Positions 1-9,174 of a stretch of DNA of 44,581 nucleotides are shown one piece after another. The stretch lies in NCBI GenBank assembly GCA_029834535.1, contig JAQMWT010000617.1:1-44581 (forward strand), in the 5' to 3' direction. The translations under genes and the position numbers were made by a program. The notes below the pieces were generated by a model. The model ran no database searches. It was not told where the DNA came from and saw only the letters and a list, made by a program, of their open reading frames with translations. The first letter of the stretch is position 1; every line of letters begins with the position of its first letter. Source of the DNA: Chrysophaeum taylorii. Lineage: Eukaryota; Sar; Pelagophyceae; Pelagomonadales; Pelagomonadaceae.

Positions 1-35
<35 letters not shown>

Positions 36-1039
36 TTGTTTGTCCCTCGATTTAGGGTAAGGATCAGGTAGGCGCGAGAGCCAGACAGTGATCCTCCAAG
101 CCGTCTACAGCGACCTCGCAGACTATTTCCACGACCCGCGGCGGCTCTTTCAGCGCGCCATTCTCACGCCCCGTCGAAACGATGTTGTCGATGCTGACAA
201 CGCGCGCATGACCGCGGCCTTTTTTTCCCGGAGACGAGGCGTCGGAGTTCTTTTCGGCCGACTAGGTTGGGTCGGAAGACGACGCATCGCTCTTTACAGT
301 AGAGTTTCCAACTCCCTGGCAACCAACGGCATGCTGACTTTGATCGCGAGCTTAATGTCTTCGCAACCTCGACCCGTCGCACGGCCACTGCAACGGTACC
401 AGATACATGATCGATCGTGTCGTTGTCACCGAGGCTCCTCCAACCTGTATCCCGTAAGGCCCGCCGACGCCAAACGATCACCAAGAGCCAGGGCCAGACG
501 CCCCGCGAGGTCGGCGTCCTCTTGGCGAAGCCCGTCTTCTGCCACGTCCAGCTCTACGTGGCTCTCTGTCGATCGGCAACCCCGAGGATATCCTCTTCTG
601 AGTCGACGACTCCACCCTACCCCACACGTGCTGCGCAATACCGATAAGCCCCCTCCCGGCGTCTACACGCGCACTGTAGGTGAGCTTACTGGGCCAGGTG
701 AACTTACTGGAACCAGGTGAACTTACTAGGGTTAGAGATTGGGACAATGTGAACTAAGTGACCAGGTGAACTTACTGGGACCAAGTGAACTTACTGGGCT
801 TTTTAGAGTAAACTCAAAGGTTAGCGGCGTGTGCGGATCAAAGCAGCTTATATTGGCGGGGGTGAGAGCGACGAGTTCAAAGGAGAGTGGGGTGAGTGGA
901 TGTGAGCACGAGTGGGTTTACGCCGAATTTACTGAGGTTAGAGATTGGGACTAGGACCAGTCTAGGTGAACTTAACGGGATTAGGTGAACTTACTGGGGT
1001 TAGAGATTGGGAGTAGGTGAACTTACTGGCCTGCACTTG
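1..1039 (+). mobile_element. Helitron-derived unit A (5' end cut by window edge)
   Basis: This is the first of four head-to-tail units. It starts in a TGTT/TGTC microsatellite, followed by the CCCTCGATTTAGGG block. Next comes a decayed C-terminal piece of a PIF1-type helicase, then a minisatellite of GGTGAACTTACTGG-type repeats, and the end GGCCTGCACTTG followed by T. The helicase is recognised across two frames from RAILTP, NSLTTNG, TKSQGQT and QLYVAL, which in Helitron helicases lie in this order. The long open frame near 88-720 is a chance frame over this decayed gene. There is no Rep domain, so the unit is non-autonomous. Confidence 0.75.
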
Positions 1040-2107
1040 TTTGTCTGTAAATGTCGACTGCTAAGAGGGGGGTGTTTGTCTGTCTTAACTACTAATCGAC
1101 AGATGTTTGTCTGTTTGTTTGTTTGTTTGTCTGTTTGTTTGTCCCTCGATTTAGGGTAAGGATCAGGTAGGCGCGAGAGTAAGGATCAGGTAGGCGCGAG
1201 AGCCAGACAGTGATCCTCCAAGCCGTCTACGGCGACCTCGCAGACTATTTCCACGACCCGCGGCGGCGCTTTCAGCGCGCCATTCTCACGCCCCGTCGAA
1301 ACGATGTTGTCGATGCTGACAACGCGCGCATGACCGCGGCCTTTTTTTCCCGGAGACGAGGCGTCGGAGTTCTTTTCGGCCGACTAGGTTGGGTCGGAAG
1401 ACGACGCCTCGCTCTTTACAGTAGAGTTTTCAACTCCCTGACAACCAACGGCATGCTGACTTTGATCGCGAGCTTAAAGTCTTCGCAACCTCGACCCGTC
1501 GCACGGCCACTGCAACGGTACCAGATACATGATCGATCGTGTCGTTGTCACCGAGGCTCCTCCAACCTGTATCCCTTAAGGCCCGCCTACGCCAAACGAT
1601 CAACAAGAGCCAGGGCCAGACGCCCCGCGAGGTCGGCGTCCTCTTGCCCAAGCCCGTCTTCTGCCACGTCCAGCTCTACGTGGCTCTCTGTCGATCGGCA
1701 ACCCCGAGGATATCCTCTTCTGGGTCGACGACTCCACCCTACCCCACACGTGCTGCGCAATACCGATAAGCCCCCTCCCGGCGTCTACACGCGCACTGTA
1801 GGTGAACTTACTGGGACCAGGTGAACTTACTGGGGTTAGAGATTGGGACTAGGTGGACTGAGTGACCAGGTGAAACTGGGACCAGGTGAACATACTGGGG
1901 TTTTCAGAGTAAAGGGTTTTTAGAGTAAACTCAAAGGTTGGCGGCGCGTGCGGACCAAAGCAGCTTAGGTTGGCGGAGGCGAGAGCGACGAGCTTAAAGG
2001 AGTTGGTTAGAGCTAGGTGAACTTACTGACCAGGTGAACTTAACAGAAACAGGTGAACTTACTGGGGTTAGAGATTGGGAGTAGGTGAACTTACTGGCCT
2101 GCACTTG
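1040..2107 (+). mobile_element. Helitron-derived unit B
   Basis: Same architecture as its neighbours: a TTAACTACTAATCGACAG block near 1085, a TGTT/TGTC microsatellite, CCCTCGATTTAGGG, a decayed PIF1 C-terminus (about 1210-1780), the minisatellite, and GGCCTGCACTTG at 2107. Its 3' end abuts the next unit's TCCTAACTAC start with no base between them. The helicase part has TINKSQGQT, and a one-base loss after VALCR shifts the frame away from the NPEDI reading preserved in the copies at 12-15 kb. Confidence 0.75.
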
Positions 2108-3126
2108 TCCTAACTACTAATCGACAGATGTTTGTCTGTCTGTCTGTCTGTTTGTTTGTTTGTCTGTCTGTTTGTCCCTCGATTTAGGGTAAGGATCAGG
2201 TAGGCGCGAGAGTAAGGATCAGGTAGGCGCGAGAGCCAGACAGTGATCCTCCAAGCCGTCTACGGCGACCTCGCAGACTATTTCCACGACCCGCGGCGGC
2301 TCTTTCAGCGCGCCATTCTCACGCCCCGTCGAAACGATGTTGTCGATGCTGACAACGCGCGCATGACCGCGGGTTGGGTCGGAAGCCGACGCCTCGCTCT
2401 TTACAGTCGAGTTTTCAACTCCCTGACAACCAACGGCATGCTGACTTTGATCGCGAGCTTAAAGTCTTCGCAACCTCGACCCGTCGCACGGCCACTGCAA
2501 CGGTACCAGATACATGATCGATCGTGTCGTTGTCACCGAGGCTCCTCCAACCTGTATCCCGTAAGGCCCGCCGACGCCAAACGATCACCAAGAGCCAGGG
2601 CCAGACGCCCCGCGAGGTCGGCGTCCTCTTGGCGAAGCCCGTCTTCTGCCACGTCCAGCTCTACGTGGCTCTCTGTCGATCGGCAACCCCGAGGATATCC
2701 TCTTCTGAGTCGACGACTCCACCCTACCCCACACGTGCTGCGCAATACCGATAAGCCCCCTCCCGGCGTCTACACGCGCACTGTAGGTGAACTTACTGGG
2801 ACCAGGTGAACTTACTGGGGTTTGAGATTGGGACTAGGTGAACTTAGTGACCAGGTGAACTTACTGGGACCAAGTGAACTTACTGGGGTTTTAGAGTGAA
2901 CGCAAAGGCTAGCGGCGTCTGCGGATCAAAGCAGCTTAGATTGGCGGGGGTGAGAGCGACGAGCTCAAAGGAGAGGGGTGAGGGGATGTGAGCACGAGTG
3001 GGCTTACGCCGAACTTACTGGGGTTAGAGATTGGGACTAGGTGAACTTACTGGGACCAGGTGAACTTACTGGGGTTAGAGATTGGGACCAGGTGAACTTA
3101 CTGGCGAACTTACTGGCCTGCACTTG
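2108..3126 (+). mobile_element. Helitron-derived unit C
   Basis: Begins exactly after unit B with TCCTAACTACTAATCGACAG and ends GGCCTGCACTTG. It has the same blocks as its neighbours, but about 50 bp is missing within the helicase remnant near 2370 (the stretch around the PFFPGDEASEF-like reading). It has an intact 5' end, so the B/C junction gives the best view of unit termini. Confidence 0.75.
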
Positions 3127-4187
3127 TTTGTCTTTAAATGTCGACTGCTAAGAGGGGGGGGTGTGTGTGTGGGTTTGTCTGTTTGTCCCTCGATTTAGGG
3201 TAAGAATCAGGTAGGCCCGCGAGCCAGACAGTGATCCTCCAAGCCGTCTACGGCGACCTCGCCGACTATTTCCACGACCCGCGGCGGCTCTTTCGGCGCG
3301 CCATTCTCACGCCCCGTCGAAACGATGTTGTCGATGCTGACAACGCGCGCATGACCGCGGCCTTTTTTCCCGGAGACGAGGCGTCGGAGTTCTTTTCGGC
3401 CGACTAGGTTGGGTCGGAAGACGACGCCTCGCTCTCAAGAGTCGAGTTTTGAACTCCCTGACAACCAACGGTATGCTGACTTTGATCGCGAGCTTAAAGT
3501 CTTCGCAACCTCGACCCGTCGCACGGCCACTGCAACGGTACCAGATACATGATCGATCGTGTCGTTGTCACCGAGGCTCCTCCAACCTGTATCCCGTAAG
3601 GCCCGCCGACGCCAAACGATCAACAAGAGCCAGGACCAGACGTCCCGCGAGGTCGGCGTCCTCTTGGCGAAGCCCGTCTTCTGCCACGTCCAGCTCGACG
3701 TGGCTCTCTGTCGATCGGCAACCCCGAGGATATCCTCTTCTGGGTCGACGACTCCACCCTACCCCACACGTGCTGCGCAATACCGATAAGCCCCCTCCCG
3801 GCGTCTACACGCGCACTATAGGTTAACTTACTGGGACCAGGTGAACTTACTGGAACCAGGTGGACTTACTGAGGTTAGAGATTGGGACTAGGTGAACTTA
3901 GTGACTAGGTGAACTTACTGAGACCAAGTGTGAACTTACTGGGGCTTTTAGAGTAAACTCAAAGCTTAGCGGCGTGTGCGGATCAAAGCAGCTTGGATTG
4001 GCGGGGGTGAGAGCGACGAGCTCAAAGGAGAGTGGGTGTGGGTTTACGCCGAGCTTACTGGGGTTAGAGATTGGGTTTACGCCGAATTTGCTGGGGTTAG
4101 AGATTGGGACCAGGTGAACTTACTGAGACCAGGTGAACTTACTGGGGTTAGAGATTGGGACTAGGTGAACTTACTGGCCTGCACTTG
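3127..4187 (+). mobile_element. Helitron-derived unit D, abutting the RraA gene
   Basis: The last unit of the array. It lacks the TCCTAAC start and begins in the AAATGTCGACTGCTAAGAGG subterminal block. It carries the decayed PIF1 C-terminus (about 3230-3790) and minisatellite repeats, and ends GGCCTGCACTTG at 4187. The end lies 53 bp upstream of the ATG of the RraA-family gene, so it occupies that gene's promoter region. Confidence 0.72.
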
Positions 4188-4240
4188 TTTTTTTTTAAAG
4201 GGGACGATTTTCCCCTTCGCTTCTCATCAGTTGAAGGAAG

Positions 4241-5062
4241 ATGATGCGTTTCGGGTTCCCGCTGACGCGTGGTCGGCGTCTCCTGACGGGGCCCGCCTCG
4301 GGGGGCACCGTGTCGGACGAGATGCTGGACAAGCTGTCTTTGTTGTCGACGCAGGCGCTGGTCGACGGGCTGTGGGTCATGGGGTGGCCGACGGCTCATA
4401 TTATGGGCGCGCGGCCTCTCGCTGCCGGCCAGAAGTGCGCCGGTCGCGCCGTGACGCTCCGGTTCGTGCCGCAGCGGCCCGACGTCCAGGCGGACAAGCC
4501 CGCTGGGGAATCGTCGCCGGAGTACGAGGCTTTCGAGCTGTGCGGTCCTCGCGAGGTGTTGGTGATGAGCTCAATCGGTCCGTGGGAGTCCGTCGGCGGG
4601 GACATCAAGTTTCTGCGGCTCAAACAGCGCGCCGTGGGCGGGCTCGTGACGGACGGCTCGGTCCGCGACACGGACGAGCTTCTGAACTATGGTTTCCCAG
4701 TGTTTTCGTATTCTACGACTCCTCGCCAGGGCCCGGCCGCGATGCAGCCGTGGGCCTGCAACGACGTCCTCAGCTGCGGCGGCGTTGTCGTGCGGCCCGG
4801 CGACGCCGTCGTGGGAGACCAGGACGGGGTCGTGGTGGTTCCGGCGAAAGTCGTCGACAAGGTGTACTCGATCGCGCACGGCCGCGAACTGATAGAGGAA
4901 ATCGTCAAGGCCGAGCTCGTCCAGAACCCCGGCCCCCCGGGGAAATACTACCCCTTCGTCTCGGGCAAGATCAAGCCGGACTCCCCGCTCGGCATCCTCC
5001 TCCAGTCCAAGGGCATCACCCCGCAAAACTCCAACCAGTTCCTCGGCACCGCCGACTGGTGA
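4241..5062 (+). CDS. RraA-family protein (HMG/CHA aldolase-like fold)
   Basis: A 273-residue intronless reading frame. The RraA/dimethylmenaquinone-methyltransferase-like family shows from GLVTDGSVRDT at about 134-144, where the R-D pair binds substrate and metal in family aldolases, and from GG-x-x-V-x-PGDAVVGDQDG at about 180-196, the usual C-terminal strand motif. Family members include 4-hydroxy-4-methyl-2-oxoglutarate / 4-carboxy-4-hydroxy-2-oxoadipate aldolases and the bacterial RNase E regulator. The sequence does not tell which reaction this one performs. The first 20 residues are rich in Arg and poor in acids (MMRFGFPLTRGRR), which could be an organelle presequence; this is inference. 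The start is the first ATG after a Helitron end. The gene converges on the kinase gene, with 76 bp between the two stops. Confidence 0.88.
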   Translation: MMRFGFPLTRGRRLLTGPASGGTVSDEMLDKLSLLSTQALVDGLWVMGWPTAHIMGARPLAAGQKCAGRAVTLRFVPQRPDVQADKPAGESSPEYEAFELCGPREVLVMSSIGPWESVGGDIKFLRLKQRAVGGLVTDGSVRDTDELLNYGFPVFSYSTTPRQGPAAMQPWACNDVLSCGGVVVRPGDAVVGDQDGVVVVPAKVVDKVYSIAHGRELIEEIVKAELVQNPGPPGKYYPFVSGKIKPDSPLGILLQSKGITPQNSNQFLGTADW

Positions 5063-5063
5063 T

Positions 5064-5101
5064 TGCAGGCAGGCAGGCAAGCAGGCAGGCAGGCAGGCAA
5101 C
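5064..5101 (+). repeat. GGCA microsatellite between two convergent genes
   Basis: An imperfect (GGCA)n run lies right after the RraA-family stop codon and within the 76 bp that separates the two convergent genes. It is probably part of both 3' untranslated regions. Confidence 0.85.
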
Positions 5102-5138
5102 ACAAGTGCTGATTCTCTTTCCGAAGGTACGTACTTAC

Positions 5139-6419
5139 TTACAGTTGGGCGCGCACGAAACGGCCAAAGTCGGTATCGGAGGCGGCTGTAGCGAAGTACG
5201 GGTGGAGGAGGAGGTGGTCCGTCGAGGTCCGGAGGTTGGGATCTTTGACAAGCATCGAACGGAGGAGGTGGTTGAGGCCCTCGGACCACACGTGGGGGGC
5301 CCGGAGAGTGGGCGGGGGGTTGACGGTGATGAGGAACAAAGCGCGCATCGCGGGCTCGTGCATGAGGGGGGGCTCGCCGTCGGCCATCTCGAGGGCCGTG
5401 ATGGCGAGGCTCCAGATGTCGACCTTGCAGTCGTATGACTGGGCCTTGATCAACTCCGGACTCATCCAGTAGGGTGTCCCGACGACACTCTTGCGCTTGT
5501 TCGTCTCGCGGGTGAGCTGCTGCGCAAACCCGAAATCGGCAATTTTTACCCGGCCCAGGAAGTCGACGAGGATGTTGTCCGACTTCACGTCGCGATGGAC
5601 GCGGTGATGCCGATGCATGAACGACAGCGCCTGGAGCGCGCACTTGATGACGTAGGCGATGTGAGGCTCGCGGCATTTTCCGCACAAGGTCGTCAGCGTG
5701 CCGTCCATGAACTCGAGCGCGATCACGACGTGGCTCGGCGTCAGGAACGTTTCGAGGATATTGACGACGTTTTCGTGGTTGCACATCGATTGCAGCGCGA
5801 TCTCGTGCGTGAGATCCTCAATGTCCCTGCGGAGACAATATTTCAACGCGACCTTCCGACCCTTGTCTGGCCCCTCCCGCGTGTCGACCGCCGAGTACAC
5901 AGTCCCCGACGCGCCCTGGCCCAGTTGCCGAAACTCGCCGTACACCTTCTTCGGGTCGGACACCTTCGAGAATTCAAACGCCGACGCCACCTCCGTGTCC
6001 ACCGACACCCGCGACGGCAGCTGCGGTGGGTTCAAGTGGCACTGGAGCGCATCGAGCGCGGCCTGCGGGTGCTCACGCACTTCTTCCGAAGATATGCCCG
6101 ACGACTCCCACACCGCCTCCCACTCCGCGGGAAGCCCCGCGAGCCCCGTCGCCTTGGAACTGTCGCGCCACACGTGCACTTCGTGCACCACCTTCGTGGG
6201 AGCACCAATCACCCGTGACTGCGACTGCCGCCGGTATCCCCGGGGCTGCCTCGTCGGCCGAACGTGTTCCCCCAACTCGCGCTTGTCCACGTCCATCACA
6301 GTCCCTTTCGGCAGCGCCTCCTTCCACGCCTTGGGCACGCCCTTGAACGCCCCGGCATTCCTGTCGAACTCCACGTGCACACCACGCGTCACACGCGTCG
6401 GCAACGACACCTCAGCCAT
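5139..6419 (-). CDS. PAK-like STE20 serine/threonine kinase with two CRIB-like motifs
   Basis: A 426-residue intronless kinase. The catalytic domain (about 160-412) is complete: glycine loop GQGASG (167-172), VALK lysine K193, helix-C glutamate E206, HRDVKSDN (275-282), DFG (295-297), and GTPYWMSPE (314-322), the STE20/PAK signature. Two CRIB-like segments precede it. One at about 6-32 has HVEFD and GVP-x-x-W. The second at about 70-100 has IGAP, H-x-x-HV and GLPAEW and is closer to the I-S-x-P-x(n)-H-x-x-H-V consensus. PAKs are Cdc42/Rac effectors controlling actin and polarity, normally with one CRIB. The start is in good context (CACCATGG). No PH domain or long linker is present, so the protein is shorter than typical PAKs. 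Confidence 0.92.
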   Translation of the reverse strand: MAEVSLPTRVTRGVHVEFDRNAGAFKGVPKAWKEALPKGTVMDVDKRELGEHVRPTRQPRGYRRQSQSRVIGAPTKVVHEVHVWRDSSKATGLAGLPAEWEAVWESSGISSEEVREHPQAALDALQCHLNPPQLPSRVSVDTEVASAFEFSKVSDPKKVYGEFRQLGQGASGTVYSAVDTREGPDKGRKVALKYCLRRDIEDLTHEIALQSMCNHENVVNILETFLTPSHVVIALEFMDGTLTTLCGKCREPHIAYVIKCALQALSFMHRHHRVHRDVKSDNILVDFLGRVKIADFGFAQQLTRETNKRKSVVGTPYWMSPELIKAQSYDCKVDIWSLAITALEMADGEPPLMHEPAMRALFLITVNPPPTLRAPHVWSEGLNHLLRSMLVKDPNLRTSTDHLLLHPYFATAASDTDFGRFVRAQL

Positions 6420-6656
6420 GGTGCTCTTCGCCTACAACTACCGACCCACCTCAACGAGACACCAGCTTGAATTCGATACTACTATTATCTACTCAAAAAA
6501 CACAATAGTATAGTATTATTAGTGCTACCACCACAAGTTAGTACACCAACTTCTACGTCTATATTGTAGGCTACTTAACGGACCTTTTTTTCAGGTGCGG
6601 AACAGAACTTTCTCGGACGTCCCTCGGCCTTGTAAAAACTACACCGCGTACAAACT
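6420..6656. other. Upstream region of the kinase gene
   Basis: This stretch holds the presumptive promoter and 5' leader of the minus-strand kinase, ending where the copia element begins. It is AT-richer than the gene, with TTATCTACTC and TATAGTATTATTAG tracts. I see no specific regulatory motif that I can defend. Confidence 0.4.
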
Positions 6657-6752
6657 TGTTACGAATGGTATGAGCCGTTAGACTAGCGATAAGAGAAAGA
6701 CGTAAGGATACTGGATACGTGGTGCAGGGGTAAGTGTCATAGCTTCCTCACA
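6657..6752 (-). repeat. 3' LTR of the copia element
   Basis: 96 bp, TG...CA on either strand, matching the LTR at 11939 except at two positions. It is flanked on the outside by AAACT (6652-6656). Confidence 0.93.
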
Positions 6753-6845
6753 CAGGTGCTGGAAAAGAAGGAAAAGGAAAAAGGGGTAAGTGAGGTCCTC
6801 ACACAGGTGCTGGAAAAGAAGGAAAAAGAAAAAGGGGTAAGTGAG
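6747..6845. repeat. 49-bp tandem duplication at the inner edge of the copia 3' LTR
   Basis: Two imperfect copies of a unit that begins CCTCACACAGGTGCTGG and continues with a purine-rich GGAAAAGAAGG run and GGGGTAAGTGAG. The first copy includes the last bases of the LTR, so the duplication arose across the LTR/internal border. Confidence 0.8.
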
Positions 6846-6928
6846 ACGCTCACAGAGGAGAAGCTCTGAGGAAGACGTCACAGAGGCATTGTGGCAAGAA
6901 AAAGAGACAACAGAGATCAGGGCGAAGA

Positions 6929-8410
6929 TCACGAAGTGAGGTAACGAGCACGAAGCCGGAGGAAGGAAGGAGCTTCCGTACTGCGGGTGAAAATGTCACT
7001 AAGATTGTGAAGGCGGGGTATGTGCTTGAGATCGATGATGTGGTTCCGATGATATTCGGCGGTACTGTAAAAGCGAATGTCAATATGGCGGGTGCGCCGT
7101 GTGAGACATTGGAGACGAACTTGAGTGACGGTGGTGCTATTATCAACATACATTGGGACCGTGTGACGAGGGAGATCAAAGTCATCAAAAAGCTTGAGAA
7201 GCCAAGAGAGCTCAGCAGTAGCAGCGTAAAGAGCGATCAATTCAGCTTCAAAAGAAGAGCGAGCAAGTAAGTACTGCGAGCGGGAGCAGTAGGCTATCAT
7301 AGAGCCAGCAAGGAGAAAACAAAAACCTGTTGTAGAGTGGCGGTCATCAGGGTCGTCGGCCCAGCTGGAGTCGGAATAACCACAGAGACGAAGGGTAGAA
7401 TCGCGACCAAGAATAAGGGCAAGATCCTGAGTACCGTTGAGATAACGCAGAGTGTGGGATAAAGCGTGCCAGTGGGGTTTACCAGGATTGTGGGAAAAAC
7501 GCGCACACTGATTGACGGACCAAGTGATATCAGGGCGAGTCATGATGGAGATGAAGAGGACACAGCCAACAATACGGCGAAAAGGGATGCGTGCCATGAA
7601 GATGTGATCTGGAGAACCAGGAGCCGGACAATCAGCCGCAGAAAGATGAAGACCTTTGGGAGCGGGAGTGAGTTCGGGTTTACTGTTGATGAAGCGATGT
7701 TCGGTAAGGATTTCACGGATAGCATGGGATTGATCAAGAGTGAGGGTTCTCCGAGGGCGATCACGCGTAATGCGAAGACCAACGTAAGAGGTGAGATCGA
7801 GTTCATTGACGTCAGTGAAAGCGCGGAAACGGAGGAAAAAGGCTTGGTAATGGCCAATGCAATGAGGAGGGTGCGCCACAAGAAGATCATCGACGACCAA
7901 AACAAGACGGAGGACCACGGTAGAATTGAGCACGAGCTTGTAATGGCAAGTGTCACCAGATCCGCGGACGAAGCCACAATCATTGAGAAGGAAGCGTTCC
8001 AAATAAAGCCACCAATTGCGACAAGCTTGTTTGCAACCATACCAAGAGCGACGGAGCTTGTAAACGATTTTGGAACCATCGGTGGGTTGGCGAGGAGCAT
8101 AGCCTTCGGGTGGCCAGACATAGATGTCTTCGTCAATGGGAGCTTGAATAAAAGCGGAGCTAACATCCAACTTGTGCAAATCCCAGTCATGAACAGCGAC
8201 AAAGGTCAGAAAGAAACGAATCGTGACGATGTTGGCAACCGGTGAGTAGGTGTCATGATAATCAATGCCGTGAACCTGGGTGTAACCGCGGACGACAAGG
8301 CGAGCCTTGTACGATTTGAAGCGGCCAGAGTCATACTTCTTGCGGAGGATCCACTTGAGGGTACAAATGTTGCCAGAAAAGTTTGAGGGAGGCGAATCAC
8401 ATCCCAACAA
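6929..8410 (-). CDS. copia reverse transcriptase and RNase H
   Basis: An open frame of 493 residues. RT motifs in order: LKWILRKKYD near the start, ARLVVRGYTQ, LDVSSAF (first catalytic Asp), SWYGCKQA, and VVDDLL, which stands for the usual YVDD. RNase H follows with GYSDSSWADD, SSFEAELIAL and MYVDNST, giving Asp, Glu and Asp. The first residues before LKWIL read from another frame: the true upstream sequence is in the overlapping frame at 8206-9174, so the polyprotein changes frame near 8350-8400. Confidence 0.88.
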   Translation of the reverse strand: MLGCDSPPSNFSGNICTLKWILRKKYDSGRFKSYKARLVVRGYTQVHGIDYHDTYSPVANIVTIRFFLTFVAVHDWDLHKLDVSSAFIQAPIDEDIYVWPPEGYAPRQPTDGSKIVYKLRRSWYGCKQACRNWWLYLERFLLNDCGFVRGSGDTCHYKLVLNSTVVLRLVLVVDDLLVAHPPHCIGHYQAFFLRFRAFTDVNELDLTSYVGLRITRDRPRRTLTLDQSHAIREILTEHRFINSKPELTPAPKGLHLSAADCPAPGSPDHIFMARIPFRRIVGCVLFISIMTRPDITWSVNQCARFSHNPGKPHWHALSHTLRYLNGTQDLALILGRDSTLRLCGYSDSSWADDPDDRHSTTGFCFLLAGSMIAYCSRSQYLLARSSFEAELIALYAATAELSWLLKLFDDFDLPRHTVPMYVDNSTTVTQVRLQCLTRRTRHIDIRFYSTAEYHRNHIIDLKHIPRLHNLSDIFTRSTEAPSFLRLRARYLTS

Positions 8411-9174
8411 CCAAGTTGACCAAGAGAGCTGTATTCTTTAGCGATGGCTTGCAACCAGCCAGGACGCTCAGGATTGGTCGGAGCTAAAGCATCACGTAAA
8501 TGGGTAGAAGTGATAGTAGTTTCGTCAAGGTCTGAATACTGGGACATTTCTTCGGAAGCAGAGTAATAAACGTGTGCATGAGGATCAACAAGGGTGTTAG
8601 CTAAACAAAGGGGAAGGAAGACATAATGAACTAACAAACGAAAGCTAACAGAAGAGACATACAAAGAGTGACAGGGGGAAACAGAAACGACAGAGGAAAC
8701 AGAATGGCCCGTATCGACATCAGAATGGCCCGTATCAACATCAGAATGGCCCGTATCAACATCAGAATGGCCCGTATCAACATTGTGACAGGATGAAACA
8801 TGGCCCGTAAAAAAGTTTGTTGGTTGGTCGACTTTGCGCGGTCGGCCCCGTTTGGCACGACGTAATGGTGCACGTTTCGTATTGGCCGGTAACATTGTGG
8901 GCAGTGACGCTGGGGTGATCAGTCCCGATAAGGCCGGCTCCGGAGCATCAAAAACAGAAGAGATGGGGCTTACGGCCGAAGATAGACGAGGGTCGTAATA
9001 AAACAAGTCAGGAAAACGAGAATCCACGAGAGACGGAGGAAGGGGTTGGGTGGACAGTGACTTACGCAGAGCGAAATTTTCGTCAAAAAACAACATCAAT
9101 CGAGGTGTGGATGACAGGACCTGTGGGGCGTTGAAGCAATATGCGATATCCAGGGCCTGCAGAGGGATACCCAA
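8206..9174 (-). CDS. copia pol linker between integrase and RT
   Basis: An open frame continuing from integrase after a frame change in the 9083-9174 overlap. It covers the poorly conserved integrase tail (basic PLRRAKRGRPRKV, an AT-hook-like core) and the lead into RT (PGWLQAIAKEYSSL, matching the W-x-x-A-x-x-x-E lead-in of copia RT). Its middle holds four tandem copies of a 7-residue repeat (DTGHSDV), coded by 8704-8782. Confidence 0.75.
   Translation of the reverse strand: MGIPLQALDIAYCFNAPQVLSSTPRLMLFFDENFALRKSLSTQPLPPSLVDSRFPDLFYYDPRLSSAVSPISSVFDAPEPALSGLITPASLPTMLPANTKRAPLRRAKRGRPRKVDQPTNFFTGHVSSCHNVDTGHSDVDTGHSDVDTGHSDVDTGHSVSSVVSVSPCHSLYVSSVSFRLLVHYVFLPLCLANTLVDPHAHVYYSASEEMSQYSDLDETTITSTHLRDALAPTNPERPGWLQAIAKEYSSLGQLGCWDVIRLPQTFLATFVPSSGSSARSMTLAASNRTRLALSSAVTPRFTALIIMTPTHRLPTSSRFVSF
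8704..8782 (-). repeat. 21-bp tandem repeat within copia pol
   Basis: About four head-to-tail copies of a 21-bp unit containing AGAATGGCCCGTATCAACATC on the plus strand, read on the minus strand as the peptide repeat DTGHSDV. The period is a multiple of three, so the frame is kept. Confidence 0.9.

Noticed and set aside
1..55. TGTT/TGTC runs as a possible CRISPR or satellite
   Set aside because: Simple microsatellite with no spacers, always at the same place in the Helitron unit.
40..60. TTTAGGG and its complement as interstitial telomere repeats
   Set aside because: A single heptamer per Helitron copy inside a conserved block, with no tandem telomeric array.
426..638. Reverse-strand 70-residue frame conserved in many Helitron copies
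   Set aside because: Conservation follows from DNA identity among copies; the opposite strand carries the helicase motifs.
88..720. Long open frame of about 200 residues recurring in most Helitron copies (MILQAVYGDL...)
   Set aside because: It starts from non-ATG codons and covers a decayed helicase in mixed frames. Only fragments such as RAILTP and NSLTTNG are real protein memory; the rest is out of frame.
5595..6218. Plus-strand frame of 207 residues over the kinase gene
   Set aside because: Shadow of the minus-strand kinase, which has a full set of catalytic motifs.
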